Source: Phaeosaccion multiseriatum
Taxonomy: Eukaryota > Ochrophyta, other classes
Direction of reading: 5' to 3'
Assembly (NCBI GenBank): GCA_965112735.1
Contig: OZ218959.1
Location: 124,001-188,000, forward strand
DNA: 64,000 bases
The notes below the pieces were generated by a model, which was given only the letters and a program-made list of their open reading frames with translations, did no database searches and was not told the DNA's origin. A program made the translations under genes and the position numbers. Each line of letters begins with the position of its first letter. Position 1 is the first letter of the stretch. Shown piece by piece: positions 44,710 through 55,330 of the stretch.

Positions 44710-47700
44710 TCAATGGGGTTTTAGGCTCGACAGTGTGTCGAGCTCTGTTTCGAGGGGCTCCTTGCGGGGAGTCGACAAGAGGCCCTGCCGCTCCTCTCCG
44801 CGACTCAGGTGGGCCTCATGCATCTGCACACAGTAAGTCAACAAGGAATGAGGACAAGGCATCAGGATGATGGAGACAGAGAAAGCGAGAGGGAGAGATA
44901 GAAGGTGAGAGGGGGAGACAGATGGAAGGAGAGAGAGGGAGACAAGGAGGGAGGGGGAGACAGATAGAAGGAGAAAGAGGGAGACAAGGTGGCAGGAACC
45001 ACAAGATGTCCCAGAAAAGTGGAAGACAGGAGAAAGGAAGGCTCGCCGCCCAGGCATGCCAACGCGCAAAATCCCGTGAAACTGCCACCAGGCCCTGAGT
45101 GGCTTACTGACTGACTGACTGACTGTCTTCCCGCCTGACCGACTGCCTTGACTGCCTAACCAACTGAGCAGCTGACAAACCGACCGATCGACTGACCGCG
45201 GACTGGCTGACTGACTGACTGACTGACTGACTGCCTGACTGACTGACCTATACGACTGACTGACTGACCTGCTGGTAGGCCGCGACGGGCGATATGACCC
45301 CCGCGGTGTTGGTGAAGGTGCCGGACAGCACAAGCACCGCCAGGCTCACCACCACATACAGCACGTCGCGAGAAAGGGAGGCGGGGATGTAATCGCCGTC
45401 CCAGAAGTACCTGAGCGTTGGAGGCACATGGGGATCAGAGGCATATGGGAGGCATGACGTCACCGCCCTCTTGGCCCTTAACCCCACGACGCGCCACTCA
45501 CCACTCAATGCCCGTCCACACCAGGGTCACGCCGAACAGCTCCAGCCCTGCCACGGCCGCCTGAGTAGAGGTAGGTGGGCAGGATGGATTGATGGATGGA
45601 TGGATGGAAGGAGGGAGGGACAAAGTAGAGGCGTATGGGGACGGCGACATGAGAGTCGGCTGAGGCAAGGCAAGGGAGGAGACAACACGCAAACACCAAC
45701 TGAAACTGTAGCCGTGCCGCTCTCACGTACCAGTGTGATGAGCTGTCTGGCGCTGCTCCCGCCCTTTTGAGCCCATCCTTCTCCTTCTTCACTCGGAGCA
45801 TCTCCTCCGCTGCCAGGTTTGATACCTTGCTTGCCCCTCTTTGTAAGTTGGGGTAGTGCCGGCACACGAGCACACACCCAATCAAACACGGGATCGAGAG
45901 TCAGGCTGGGAGCCCTCTCCCTGTCAATTACATCATCGTCATCACCGCTGGCGTACACTCCGTTTGCATCACTGCCCCCCGCCCACTTGCCCCCGTCGTC
46001 GTCAAGACCGCTGTTGGCCCCAAGGCGCCCGAGCTTGTGCAGCAGGAAGGTGCCCAGGATGAGGAAAACGAACCCCGTGTACATGGTGTCAGGGGTGTAG
46101 TTCTCAATCAAGCACTCGAAGCCCTGTTGGAACGTTTCAAGCAGACAAGCAGGAGAGGAAGAGAGGAGGGGTAAGAGCAGCAGCACCACAAGGCGGAGAA
46201 TTCCTTCCGTCAGTTGAGTGTCTGTCAAGCTTCACCTTACCTTCCAGAAGACCACGGCGGCGATATTCCCCACCATGGCAACCATGTACAGCTTACCCCT
46301 CTGACACAAAGAGAGGTCCCGAAAGTGCTGTGGAAAGTGCGCAGAAATCGCCACTCGAAGCGCCGAAAGCGCCGAAAAGGGCGTGGCAGCTGTCAAGTTG
46401 GGGGTGGATGAGGAGTTACGGGAGGAGCGGGAAGCATCGGTTTCCGCGTCCGTTGCGGAGTAAGTCCCCCCCCCAAAGGCAAATCCTTGGTCTTCAAAGC
46501 CCGCGAGGAAGAAGGGAGACTTGTCAGCCGACGCGTCAGGCGTTACAGAATCCTCGGCAAGGGTGATGCACAGCACGCCGGTGCCCCCCACAAGCAGACA
46601 CAACGCGTTGTACCACAGGGAGCTTTGCCAGATCTTGCAGTCGACAATTGTGAACATGCCGTGCCAAAACAAAATGCTGCCGACTATGGCCTGGAAGAGA
46701 ACAGAGAGACAAAGAGAGGGAAAGATTACCATACCGTGACAAGGAATGAGGAATAAGGAACAAGGAACAAGGAATGAGAAGAGGCAGGAAGGGTCAGGAT
46801 CACCACAGAGGGAAGCATTACGTACGCACCAGCAAGGTGCTGGCGTAGAAGTGGACCTTGTCCATGGGGCGTATGCCTCCCTCCTTGACAAGCCTGCCCA
46901 GCTGCCGCAGAGATCCCTCGCGGTCAACAGCGTCCAAGCCGCCGTTGCTGAAGAATGTCTTGGTGGCTGGGTTGGGGACGTAGGGGGGGGACGAGGGGGA
47001 GTGAGAAAAGCGGTGACAGCGGACACGCCCGCACGGCAAGTCAGGATAAGAAATTAGGGCTGAGCGGCCGGCTGGTAGGAGAGGGGCAATGTCGTAAGGG
47101 GGTGTGAGGAAGGACGACATTGGGGGCACACGGGCCTAGTACGGCAGTGGAAAGGACGCAGACCACAGCGGAGGACGGAGGAGCAGCAGGCAATAGCGGC
47201 AGCCATTACCCCCCTCTCTCTCACCGATCATTAGCGCAGTACCCAGAACCACTTCGACGAGTTCTCTCCATAGAAGGTCGCCCACGAGAGCCCGCCTGCA
47301 TGACATGGTCGTACCGAGGAGGGTACAAGGCAGATGAGCAAAGGGCGTGCGGCGCGAGGAGGTTAAAGAGAGCGCGAGACAAAGAGGGAGAGCCACGAAG
47401 AGGGAGGGGAAAGGGCCAGAAGCAGCAAAGTCGGAGGCGCAAAGCGGGAGAGTGGGGGGGAGACAGAGGGTGCCGAAGATGCTGATCGGCAGAGAGAGAG
47501 ACAGACACAGACAGACAAAGAAAGGGAGATACACACACACACCAAAAAACGTCTCACAAATTGTGACACTCTCCCTGATCCCTTCAAGCCCCTCGGATAG
47601 ATCTGACCTGTCAAGGATGAGCCACAGGCCCGCCCATACAAGGACTCCGGCGCAGAGAGAGATGCCCCCCCGCACCAGCGTCAGGAGAAGCTTCACCCCG

Positions 47701-47783
47701 TCCCTCATTGGTCCCGACGAATCCACACCGCCTTGGGACCGCCCAATCAGAAGGAGCTCTTCGCCACTTCTTCCCGCTGCCAT
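44710..47783 (-). CDS. Multipass membrane protein with repeated two-helix unit (possibly Fuseless-like)
   Basis: Eight exons: 47783-47608, 47295-47225, 46966-46830, 46690-46241, 46123-45731, 45560-45502, 45410-45269, 44823-44710, summing to 513 residues. Four related units are visible, each a hydrophobic helix ending in a Trp-x-Gly-type motif and an acidic residue, then a short loop and a second helix: CAGVLVWAGLWLILD, GSILFWHGMFTIVD, IAAVVFWKVGFECLIEN and FGVTLVWTGIEWYFWDGD, followed by VVLGTALMIG, LCLLVGGTGVLCI, GFVFLILGTFLLHKLG and VVSLAVLVLSGTFT. The resulting eight-helix pattern, with a hydrophilic C-terminal tail (LLSTPRKEPLETELDTL), recalls Fuseless-type membrane proteins, but that link is tentative. 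Subcellular site and substrate are unknown. A long hydrophilic loop lies between units 3 and 4. Confidence 0.7.
45098..45262. repeat. (GACT)n repeat in last intron of the membrane-protein gene
   Basis: GACTGACT runs with GACCGACT and GCCTGACT variants. The same composition occurs in an intron of the hydrolase gene at 59280-59430. Confidence 0.92.
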
Positions 47784-48239
47784 GTCAGTACCACCTCTAG
47801 CCGTTCCATTCTTGTGAGATAGGAGGAGAGAGGGAGAAGAAGGATTGGCCCAAGGCTCGTGAACGGCCTGCAAATTTTCGATGGATTACCAACTCACGCA
47901 CCACAGCACCTGAGAGGCGAAAGGGGCCCACGTGCAGCAGCAAGCGGAGAGGGGATGCGCTTACCATGCGTGGTCAAGGATGCTGCCTTCCTCTGTAATT
48001 TGAGGCGTCCGTCGTACGGAATCAGCTGAAGAGTATTGGAAGAAGCCAGGATGGGGGACTGTAGAGAGACGGTGATGGAGGACAAGGGAAGGAAAGGAAA
48101 TAATGATAGTGGAGAATGGCTGTGCACGCCACGGGGCGGCGTGCGGACTCGGATCCGCTGAGCATCCCCTTCCAGGAGCCGGAGAGGCAGGGCATTCGTG
48201 GTTGGTTGCGAGGTTGTGGACGCGTTGACCGAGGCGTAC

Positions 48240-48815
48240 ACGCTGTGCGCTTTTTCCACTGAGACATTGGGGAGAAGGGCGACGTGGCTGGGGCAGTGAG
48301 AGCTTTCGAGGAGGCCCGCGACGCTGCGAGGGGCTGCGCTGCGCTGGAAGCCGTGGGCTCATGCGCCATCAAAGGGGAAGGAACTGTCTTTGCGCCCTTC
48401 ATGACCCGGTGTGGCGAGACGAGCGTGCGCTGAGGACTGACGACAAGCTGGGACGGATCTTCAAGACGCAGCCGGAGGACGATTTGCGAATCACGTGCGG
48501 GTGCTGCTGCGTGAGGTGGCGAGAGAGTGGACCGAATGGATATAAACAGTGAGGGCGCAGGTGGGGATTGCAGTACCCGCCGACCCCCGCTTGGGAGTGA
48601 GGACAGAAAGTCAGCGCCAGTCCATGTACTGCGTTGCCGGCTACGTCCTACGCGCTTTGAGGGAGCTGTGGTTGGGGAAAGGGGGGGCGGACGGGTGGAT
48701 GCCGTACCTGTCCCTCTTTTGCGACAAACATGAGGAGGAGGAGCGCGAGGCCGTGCAGGAGGGTTTGCCCTGTGAAGGGCGAGGCGTGCTGTTGTTAGAG
48801 TTAAATCCCCCTTGA
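48240..48815 (+). pseudogene. Probable transposase remnant, frame-broken
   Basis: Coding-like pieces lie in different frames: AVRAFEEARDAARGCAALEA (about 48290-48350), DDKLGRIFKTQPEDDLRI (about 48438-48490) and, in a third frame, QSMYCVAGYVLRALRELWLG ending at 48815. A CVAGYVLRAL-type motif is common near the C-terminus of P-element/THAP9-like and other transposase-derived proteins. No complete frame or terminal repeats were found. Confidence 0.3.
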
Positions 48816-48927
48816 GGGAGGCACCGAAGGGAGACGAAAAGAGCCTTGGCTTCTATACACACTCATTAGAAGGGGGGGGGAATGTGAAGTGCCTCCCCTT
48901 AGGGCCACTGCTTGGCTTCCTCGGCGG

Positions 48928-50982
48928 CTAATCCTCCTGCGCCTCCTTGGCCAGCTCGAAGCCGTACAGACTCATGAGCGCCTTCACCTCCCTCGACATG
49001 GAATCGATGCAGAAGAAGTCCGCTGCCTGCAGAGCCTTCTTCGCTCTCGCGTCGTCGAACAGCTTCACACGCTCCCTCTTGCTCTTTGCTGGGGCCTGAC
49101 TACTGCTCCCACCACCTCTTCTGTCACCGCCGCCACCCACCGTCTCGGAGCTGCTGCTGCTGCTGCTGTTCCCACTGACGCCACCCCTGCCCTCCGTGCT
49201 CAGCAGCCCACGGCGTCCTCGGGTAAGCAGGCTCTTGACGCTACCCGTCGTGACGAACTGCACCACAGCCGCAAAGCCCTCCTCCGTAAAGTCCACCCCG
49301 TCGAACGTCACCTCCACGTTGCCCTTGATGCCCATGAAGCCACGCCCCGCTGGGTCCAGCATGGTGGGGAGACTGCCTGCAGCCCTGTCATGGCTGTCCG
49401 GGCCGTCAGAGCTCCCTCCGCTCTGCCCAGTCTTGTCCATCAGCAGCTCCATCAGGGGTATGCTCAGTGTGTACTGCGTGTCCTTGCTCTTCCCCGTTGT
49501 CCTGTCCACCAAGCGCACTCGCACCACACGGCCCTCCTTGGCGGCCTCAGAGTAGGCAGAGCCGGAGATGTGCCCAGCTATGGTGTTGCAAACACCATCA
49601 GAAGCATCTTGTGCATCCCTTGCGGTGCTGAAGTACGCTCCGATGACATCCCCGCAATCGCTCTCTCCAGCCAAGGCCATGACTGACTTGGTGACGGCAG
49701 CGCCCATCTCCAGCAGCAGTGTCGCCACCTTCTCCCGGCCTTCCTTCCACCCTGACGGATCTGTTTGCCAAAGCAGGGCTGGGATGTTGTCGCCCTTGGC
49801 AGGAGACATGCACACCATCAAGGGGCTAAACTCCTTGGTGGTCAGAGCGTCGACCTCAGCCCCAGCCTCCAGCAGGAGGTACGCAAGCTTTATATTGCCC
49901 AGTGCCGCTGCCACGTGAAGGGGTGCAATGTCATCGTCTCGCTTGGCACTCACATTGGCTCCCGCGGTGATCAGCTCGGCAGCGAAGTCCTCGCTCCTCT
50001 CCTTCAAAGCAGTGTGGAGCGGCGTGTTGTTCTTGGAATCAGCAACATCGAGGGAGGCACCGAGGCGAATGAGCGCCTTCGCAGAGGTTGTATTGCCCCA
50101 CGAAGCAGCCCAGTGAAGAGGAGTCCGCTGATCATCGTCCTTCATGTCCACCGACAGCCCTCGACGGACAAGTAAGTCGATGAGTTCAGGACGGTCAACG
50201 CGAGCGGCTTCGTGCAAGAGAGACATGCCTTGACGGTTTCTCACGTTCACATTCGCGCCTGCATCCAGCAGTAACGCCAGAACTTCTACCCTCTCGCTGC
50301 CGCTGCCGTAGGTCGCCCGCACACAGCCCTGGGCTGGTGTCTCACCTGCTTTTTCTAGCCCATAGTCGTCCTCGGACCCGGCCTTGAGTAGCATCCTCAC
50401 AGACTCAGAACAGCCGGCAATTGCTGCACCGTGCAAGGCGTCGCTGTGCTCCACCCTGGCCCCATGCCTCAAAAGGTACGAAATGATTGTGGGGTGACTT
50501 CCGTACGTAGCATTATTCCAATAGTCACAACCCGCGGCTGCACCCAAGGGAAGCAAGTTAAATCGACCGCACCCTTTGTTCATATCTGCACCCTCCTCCA
50601 CGAGCCCCTTCACCAAAGCGATATGGCCCTTCAGTGCAGCTTGGACCAGCGGAGTTTGCCCATCATCGTAAGGATAATAATCATAAACTTCCTCTCCTCC
50701 TCGTCTCGTATCAATGTCCAGCCCGCAGTCCTTCAGCAGCTTCACGATTCCCCGCATCTGCACCCCCTTATCCTCCAGGGTACTCTGATAGGGTACTCTA
50801 CTCCGACCAGCAAGAGCGTGTAGGGGTGTCACGCCCTTCTCTCTCATCGAGCCAAAGTCGACAGTAGAGAGCACAGCTGCCAGCACGAGCGAAAGATCCT
50901 CCACACCAACGTCCTTCCCCTGGCTGCTGTTCCCATCACGCCACTCCTGAATCCGCTGCAGCGCCTCCTCCATAGGCACCAT
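48928..50982 (-). CDS. Ankyrin-repeat/BTB-like protein, copy 2 (intact)
   Basis: A single exon of 684 residues from ATG 50982 (MVPMEEALQ) to TAG 48928. Residues 1-50 form a helical N-terminal block (EEALQRIQEWRDG, DVGVEDLSLVLAAVLSTVDF). Residues about 55-430 are ankyrin repeats (TPLVQAALKGHIALVKGLVE, SLLHEAARVDRPELIDLLVR, TPLHWAASWGNTTSAKALIR, APLHVAAALGNIKLAYLLLE). The last 200 residues resemble a BTB fold (YTLSIPLMELLMDKT, VEVTFDGVDFTEEGFAAVVQ, ADFFCIDSMSREVKALMSLY) interrupted by a Ser/Gly run. Ankyrin-BTB proteins usually serve as adaptors, often for cullin-3 ligases; that role here is inference. It is nearly identical to copy 1 at 27150-29219 in the C-terminal half. A frame extends upstream of the ATG through a poly-Phe stretch encoded by the promoter poly-T and is not believed. 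Confidence 0.88.
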   Translation of the reverse strand: MVPMEEALQRIQEWRDGNSSQGKDVGVEDLSLVLAAVLSTVDFGSMREKGVTPLHALAGRSRVPYQSTLEDKGVQMRGIVKLLKDCGLDIDTRRGGEEVYDYYPYDDGQTPLVQAALKGHIALVKGLVEEGADMNKGCGRFNLLPLGAAAGCDYWNNATYGSHPTIISYLLRHGARVEHSDALHGAAIAGCSESVRMLLKAGSEDDYGLEKAGETPAQGCVRATYGSGSERVEVLALLLDAGANVNVRNRQGMSLLHEAARVDRPELIDLLVRRGLSVDMKDDDQRTPLHWAASWGNTTSAKALIRLGASLDVADSKNNTPLHTALKERSEDFAAELITAGANVSAKRDDDIAPLHVAAALGNIKLAYLLLEAGAEVDALTTKEFSPLMVCMSPAKGDNIPALLWQTDPSGWKEGREKVATLLLEMGAAVTKSVMALAGESDCGDVIGAYFSTARDAQDASDGVCNTIAGHISGSAYSEAAKEGRVVRVRLVDRTTGKSKDTQYTLSIPLMELLMDKTGQSGGSSDGPDSHDRAAGSLPTMLDPAGRGFMGIKGNVEVTFDGVDFTEEGFAAVVQFVTTGSVKSLLTRGRRGLLSTEGRGGVSGNSSSSSSSETVGGGGDRRGGGSSSQAPAKSKRERVKLFDDARAKKALQAADFFCIDSMSREVKALMSLYGFELAKEAQED

Positions 50983-51091
50983 GATGGAAAGGTTCACGTG
51001 GAAAGAGACGAAAGAAAAAGGGGGAAAAAAAAAAAAAAAAAAAAAAAAACCAGCCAACTGTGAGTTTTCATCGGACGTTGAACACGTAAAC
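50983..51091. promoter_or_regulatory. Very short divergent promoter with A-tract
   Basis: Only 109 bases separate the start codons of the ankyrin copy 2 and flavoprotein genes. An uninterrupted A run of about 25 (near 51025-51050) occupies the centre. Poly(dA:dT) tracts commonly exclude nucleosomes, so a compact bidirectional promoter is plausible. Confidence 0.55.
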
Positions 51092-52064
51092 ATGGGACAC
51101 CTTACAAATTTTCTCATGGCCCTCGTTGCGGCCAGAAGGTACCTGAATCGCCTCACAGCTGGGATCGTGGCTCCGCCCTTCGCCTCTACTGGTTTGGGTG
51201 GTCTGGGTGGCCGGGCGCTTGATAGAGAGTCGCCCAAGAAGGTGCTGATTGTTTACGCCCATCCCGCCCCACAGAGCTATACAAGGGTAAGAAACTTTGC
51301 AGACGGAGGACCCCCTGCAACGAATACACCTGCCGTACCCTTCACCACGGTCAAATATTTCCCGTCTCATGTCCTGCAGGCGCTGCTGAATAAGGTGGAG
51401 GTGTCGCTCCAGTCCCAGCAGCAATGCGAGACGCAGACGCTGGACCTGTACGCAGAGGGCTTCGATCCCGCTCTCTCCCTGCACGACCTGTCCAACTACT
51501 TCACCCTCGCTAAGACGGCCCTCGCCGACAGCCCCGTCTCTCCTACTGCCCCTGCAGTCGCTTCCGTCGCTTCAGCCAACAGGGCGCAGGTGCCGCCGTC
51601 TGCTGCTGGCGATGCAAACGACGCAGGCCTGGCCAAGAGAGTGAGACAGCTCAAGTGGGCAGACGGTCTCGTTCTCGTGTACCCGACTTACTGGTATTCT
51701 TTCCCCGCCATTTTGAAGGTAAGCCCTCCCCCTCGCACTGCTGCGGCTCTGGACTGTTGCGGTGCTCACTCGATGCCGCCCTTCGTTACGCAGGGCTATT
51801 TTGACCGCACCTTCCTGCCTGGAGTCGCCTTCGACCTCCGGATGAACGGCAAGCCGGCCCTCGCCCCCCTGCTGCACAACCTGAAGCAGGTACGGCACTC
51901 GCGCAACTGAAGCACCTGCTTGACACGTGATGCAGTGAGAGGCTGTGACCGGCCTTCTGAGAAGATGGCAGCAGATGGCCGACGGAGACTGAGACAAGGG
52001 GGGAGGGTAGGGGGCTTCATCGTATGCTCAACAGAGTTTGTGCGGTCGAGGCCATGGTGTGTGT

Positions 52065-52099
<35 letters not shown>

Positions 52100-52521
52100 C
52101 GTGCGTGCGTGTGCGTGGGCGCGCGAAGTTCCCTAAAGGCCCCCCTTCATCCCTCCGTGCACGGCTCGAAGCTGACGCCCCACCCCCCCCCCGTCTACTG
52201 CCACCCTCTCTTCCATGAACTGCCATCCCCTCCCCCCCCCTCCACTCCACTCTCATTCCTGCTCCCTGCCCTCTCCTCCACTGCCGTACTCCCCTCCACT
52301 CCATCCAGGTGGCCTGCGTGACGACGTACGGCAATTCCATGCAGACCATTCTGTGGTCGGTGGGGGACCCCGCCCGGCGTATCCTGCTCAAGGGGCTCGG
52401 GCCCCTGTTCCACCCCCAGTGCGAGTTCCTTTGGATGCCGCTGTATGAGGTGGACTCTTGCTCAAGGGACGAGAGGGAGGCCTTCCTCCAGCGGGTGGGC
52501 GCCGTCTTTGCCAGATTCTGA
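51092..52521 (+). CDS. NAD(P)H-quinone-reductase-like flavoprotein (flavodoxin-2 fold)
   Basis: Four exons: 51092-51286, 51380-51718, 51794-51889, 52309-52521, giving 280 residues. An N-terminal extension of about 55 residues contains MALVAARRYLNRL and may be an organelle-targeting sequence. Then come family motifs: KKVLIVYAHPAPQSYTR (FMN phosphate-binding loop, usually HP..SFN), LDLYAEGFDPALSLHD, WADGLVLVYPTYWYSFPAIL (flavin-contacting WADxxxxxxPxxWxxxPA block), GYFDRTFLPGVAFD and VTTYGNSMQTILW. These match NQO-type reductases, which use FMN or FAD to reduce quinones with two electrons. The segment TALADSPVSPTAPAVASVAS is a low-complexity insert. The C-terminus (PLYEVDSCSRDEREAFLQRV) also fits the family. 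Confidence 0.85.
52068..52110. repeat. (GT)n microsatellite in intron 3 of the flavoprotein gene
   Basis: GTGTGT followed by GTGCGTGC repeats. Confidence 0.9.
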
Positions 52522-52699
52522 GCAGATTCAGAGCGCTATTGCTGGGCAGATTCTGAGCCATTGTTGAGCAGATTCTGAGCTGCTTGTGAGCGAGCACAGG
52601 GCAGCTTCCGATCCGCTGCCTCCGACTGGAGGGACTGGAGGGAGGCTCTTTCCTGCGTGCCTCTCCACACACAGGGACTGGGCCCAGCCTCGGCCTGAG

Positions 52700-52822
52700 A
52701 TGTTGTCGGGCGGGTATGGCAGCTCACGGTACCAGGCGGGTATGGCAGCTCACGGTATACCAGGCGGGTATGGCAGCTCACGGTATACCAGGCGGGTATG
52801 GCAGCTCACGGTACCAGGCGAA
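52700..52822. repeat. 26-bp repeat GCGGGTATGGCAGCTCACGG, four copies
   Basis: Four tandem copies with the joining TACCAG or TATACCAG variant. Lies downstream of the flavoprotein gene. Confidence 0.95.
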
Positions 52823-53765
52823 CACGCCAATGTCTCTCAGAGCAGCGAGGCCGCCAATTGGCGAACTGAGCTGTGAAAGGCGACGTACGATCACATGGCG
52901 CACAAGTGAGTGCCTTCGTCTGCCATCTGCAGGAGCTGTCGGTGCCACGTCCCAGCAAGGGAGGCGGGGCTATCTGTCCAACTGTCTATCTGTCTGTCTA
53001 TCTGTCTGTCCTGCTCAAGAGCCCGGGGAAAGTTCACAAGCTGCTGCAGCAGAGGGGCGTCTCCGCTCGGCAGGCAAGCTGAAGGGGGCTGCTTGACTGC
53101 TTCATACTCGCCATGAGACTGTCGCCCCCCCTTGAGTAGGCAAGCGAGCAGGCAAGCCGTCTAGCAAGCCAGCTGCCAGTCGGCCACCGAGTGAGAGAAG
53201 CTGCCCTGTCTGAAGAGGGCTCCAGGGGGTGCCGTAGGTCGTGTGCCACCGCCGAGGCCGAGGGATTAATGCAGTGCTCGACTAGGGTGGGGCTGCTGCC
53301 CACCACAACTATAGCAGGTACAGCAGTTGGGGCAGTTACAGCAGCCTTGGGGCACAGCCTTGCCAAAGAAGCCTGAGCAGTGGCGTTACAGAAGCCTTCC
53401 CTCTTGGAGCGGAGCCCAGCGGATCCAGAAGTGTATGGGGCTCCACCTTCAGTGCATTGACCTTGCTCGTCAATGCCAAGCACGGATGATGAGGGCTGTA
53501 GCACATAATACCGATAAGAGCATTTTGCGCCTTTGGTACGCTGGAGTCAAAAGGAGGATAAGACACAACCAATTCTTTTTTTTGAAAGCAGTAAGTCAGG
53601 AAGTACGGCCAAGACAGTATGTTGGCCGCCCCTCTGCAGCCGAAGCCGTCAATGTGTTTGCTTGAAGTCATCTACACTTCATCTAGCTGTCCACGGCTAC
53701 TTGTCAACCCTCCTGGGCCGCACTCACATGCCCGCACCCATGCCGACCCCCTGATGCGCTTCTTC
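52823..53765. other. Intergenic; one possible helical exon, otherwise nothing supported
   Basis: A plus-strand frame at about 53400-53610 encodes a helical, Trp-containing segment (RIQKCMGLHLQCIDLARQCQ, then SILRLWYAGVKRRI), reminiscent of IQ- or Sfi1-type repeats. No start, acceptor or donor could be assigned. A TCTG/TCTA run is at about 52980-53015. Confidence 0.3.
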
Positions 53766-53770
53766 AAATG

Positions 53771-54072
53771 GGTGCTGGACGGCAGTGGAAGGCAATGGAA
53801 GGCAATGGAAGATGCAGTGGAAGGCAGTGGAAGATGCAGTTGAAGGCAATGGAAGGCAGTAGAAGATGCAGGGGAAGGCAGTGGAAGGCAATGGAAGATG
53901 CAGTGGAAGGCAGTGGAAGGCAGTGGAAAGCAATGGAAGATGCAGTGGAAGGCAGTCGAAGGCAGTGGAAGGCAATGGAAGATGCAGTGGAAGGCAGTGG
54001 AAGGCAGTTGAAGATGCAGTCCTACACGTGCTGCAAGCTAGATGCTGCAAGCTAGATGCTGCAAGCTAGACA
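53771..54072. repeat. GGAAGGCAGT/GGAAGATGCAGT minisatellite and CTGCAAGCTAGATG triplication
   Basis: About 25 units of GGAAGGCAGT or GGAAGGCAAT with inserted GGAAGATGCAGT (53780-54020), then three GCTGCAAGCTAGAT copies (54030-54070). The GGCAGTGGA core is shared with dispersed motif B. Confidence 0.95.
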
Positions 54073-54279
54073 TGCAAGTAAGTCACCGGTAGCTCATAGC
54101 CCCTCACAACTCGTCAGAACCTTCCTTTCATAAGCCCACGACCCCGACGTCCCTGCTCTCGCCTCGCCAGCCTCGTTGGCGCCGAGGGCACAAGGCAGAC
54201 ACTGGAATCTCTCTTGTCTCCCGATGCTCTCAACCTCTTCCCTCCCATCACCCAGGCAAGCTCACTACTAGTGCATGCA

Positions 54280-54835
54280 GCTGCCGAACTCGTTGGCGAT
54301 GCTCAGGGGTCCACTCGAGCCCTCTTCCTCGATGGCTCTTCTTCCTCCTGCTGCTCGGTCTTGTTCTTCCCCAGCTCAAAACCGTACTCGCCAACCAGAC
54401 CAACCCACCACATCCACGGGGGCGCCGCGGCGAATAAGCTTCTTCACGCATGCCAATTGTCCATCCCAAGAGGCCAAGTGAAGCGGATGTTCATGCAATC
54501 CGCTGTTAAATGCGTCGACCTGCAGCCCTCTGCTCACAAGAATGGGGGTGCTCTGCTCATTTCCGGAAAGCGCAGAGAGCCTTGAGCAAGACCAACACAG
54601 CCTCCGGGGTCTGCCCGGCTTGTGAGCCCCTTTTCTCCTCCTTACAGCAGCACTGGGCCGCTGTGTCACCACCCCAATCCGGCTCTACTGCTCTGACCCC
54701 AGCCTTCAACAACATCTTCACACACGAGCGGTCTCCAAGCCGAGCCACAGTATGGCTCCTCTCCCATTTGGTTCCATACTTCAATTTTTTTTCTTTTTTT
54801 CCTCCCCTGTCTCTCTCCCTGCCTCTACAAGGCCC
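54280..54835 (-). pseudogene. Decayed third copy of the ankyrin/BTB-like family, internally deleted
   Basis: On the minus strand, ankyrin-like pieces occur in successive frames: CVKMLLKAGVRAVEPDWGGD, then TPILVSRGLQVDAF and HPLHLASWDGQLACVKKLIR. They are followed directly by GEYGFELGKNK..EEEEPSRKR, which corresponds to the extreme C-terminus of the intact copies (LYGFELAKDAEEEDEPPRKR in copy 1). Most ankyrin repeats and the BTB-like domain are missing, and frames are broken. Confidence 0.65.
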
Positions 54836-55330
54836 TTCACCAACTTAAAGTGGCCCCCGATTGAAGCTTGGTGCGAGTAGTCTCACATTTGATGATCTCC
54901 TCCAGTCGGGATGCATTCAAGGAGGGGGGGGGGAGAGAGGGAAAGGGAAAGGAAGAGCAAGAGGTTTCAATTCACTTACAATTACAATTGTACAATTTGT
55001 AAAGAAATGAGGTATCAAATGAGAACCAGGTGTGCGTGTTGGTGCTTCGTTCGATTCACAGTTGGGTCGCGTAACTGGAGGGAAAGAAAAAAAGCAGTCG
55101 AAGGTAAGCAACAGCAATCAATAGAGACTGAGGTGTTAGATAGAATAGTCCTCCGGAGAGAAAGGGGCGCTTGCAGATCTGAGAGACACACCAGCAGAAC
55201 GCAACCTATTGCAATTTTGTGTGTGTTTGACATAGCGACAATTCCTGGTGTGCGAGCTGCAACTAGGCTTGTGCGGCCGCTGATTCGCATGGACAAATCA
55301 GTATCATAGTACAGACCTTTGTTGGTCGTC
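54836..55330. other. Upstream region of the hydrolase gene, no gene seen
   Basis: Moderately AT-richer than its surroundings. It includes a short ACAATTACAATTGTACAATT stretch (about 54978) but no recognised promoter element. Confidence 0.4.

Noticed and set aside
48889-50175. Plus-strand frames of 116-265 codons opposite ankyrin copy 2
   Set aside because: Antisense shadows. The same frames appear opposite copy 1, as expected from homology.
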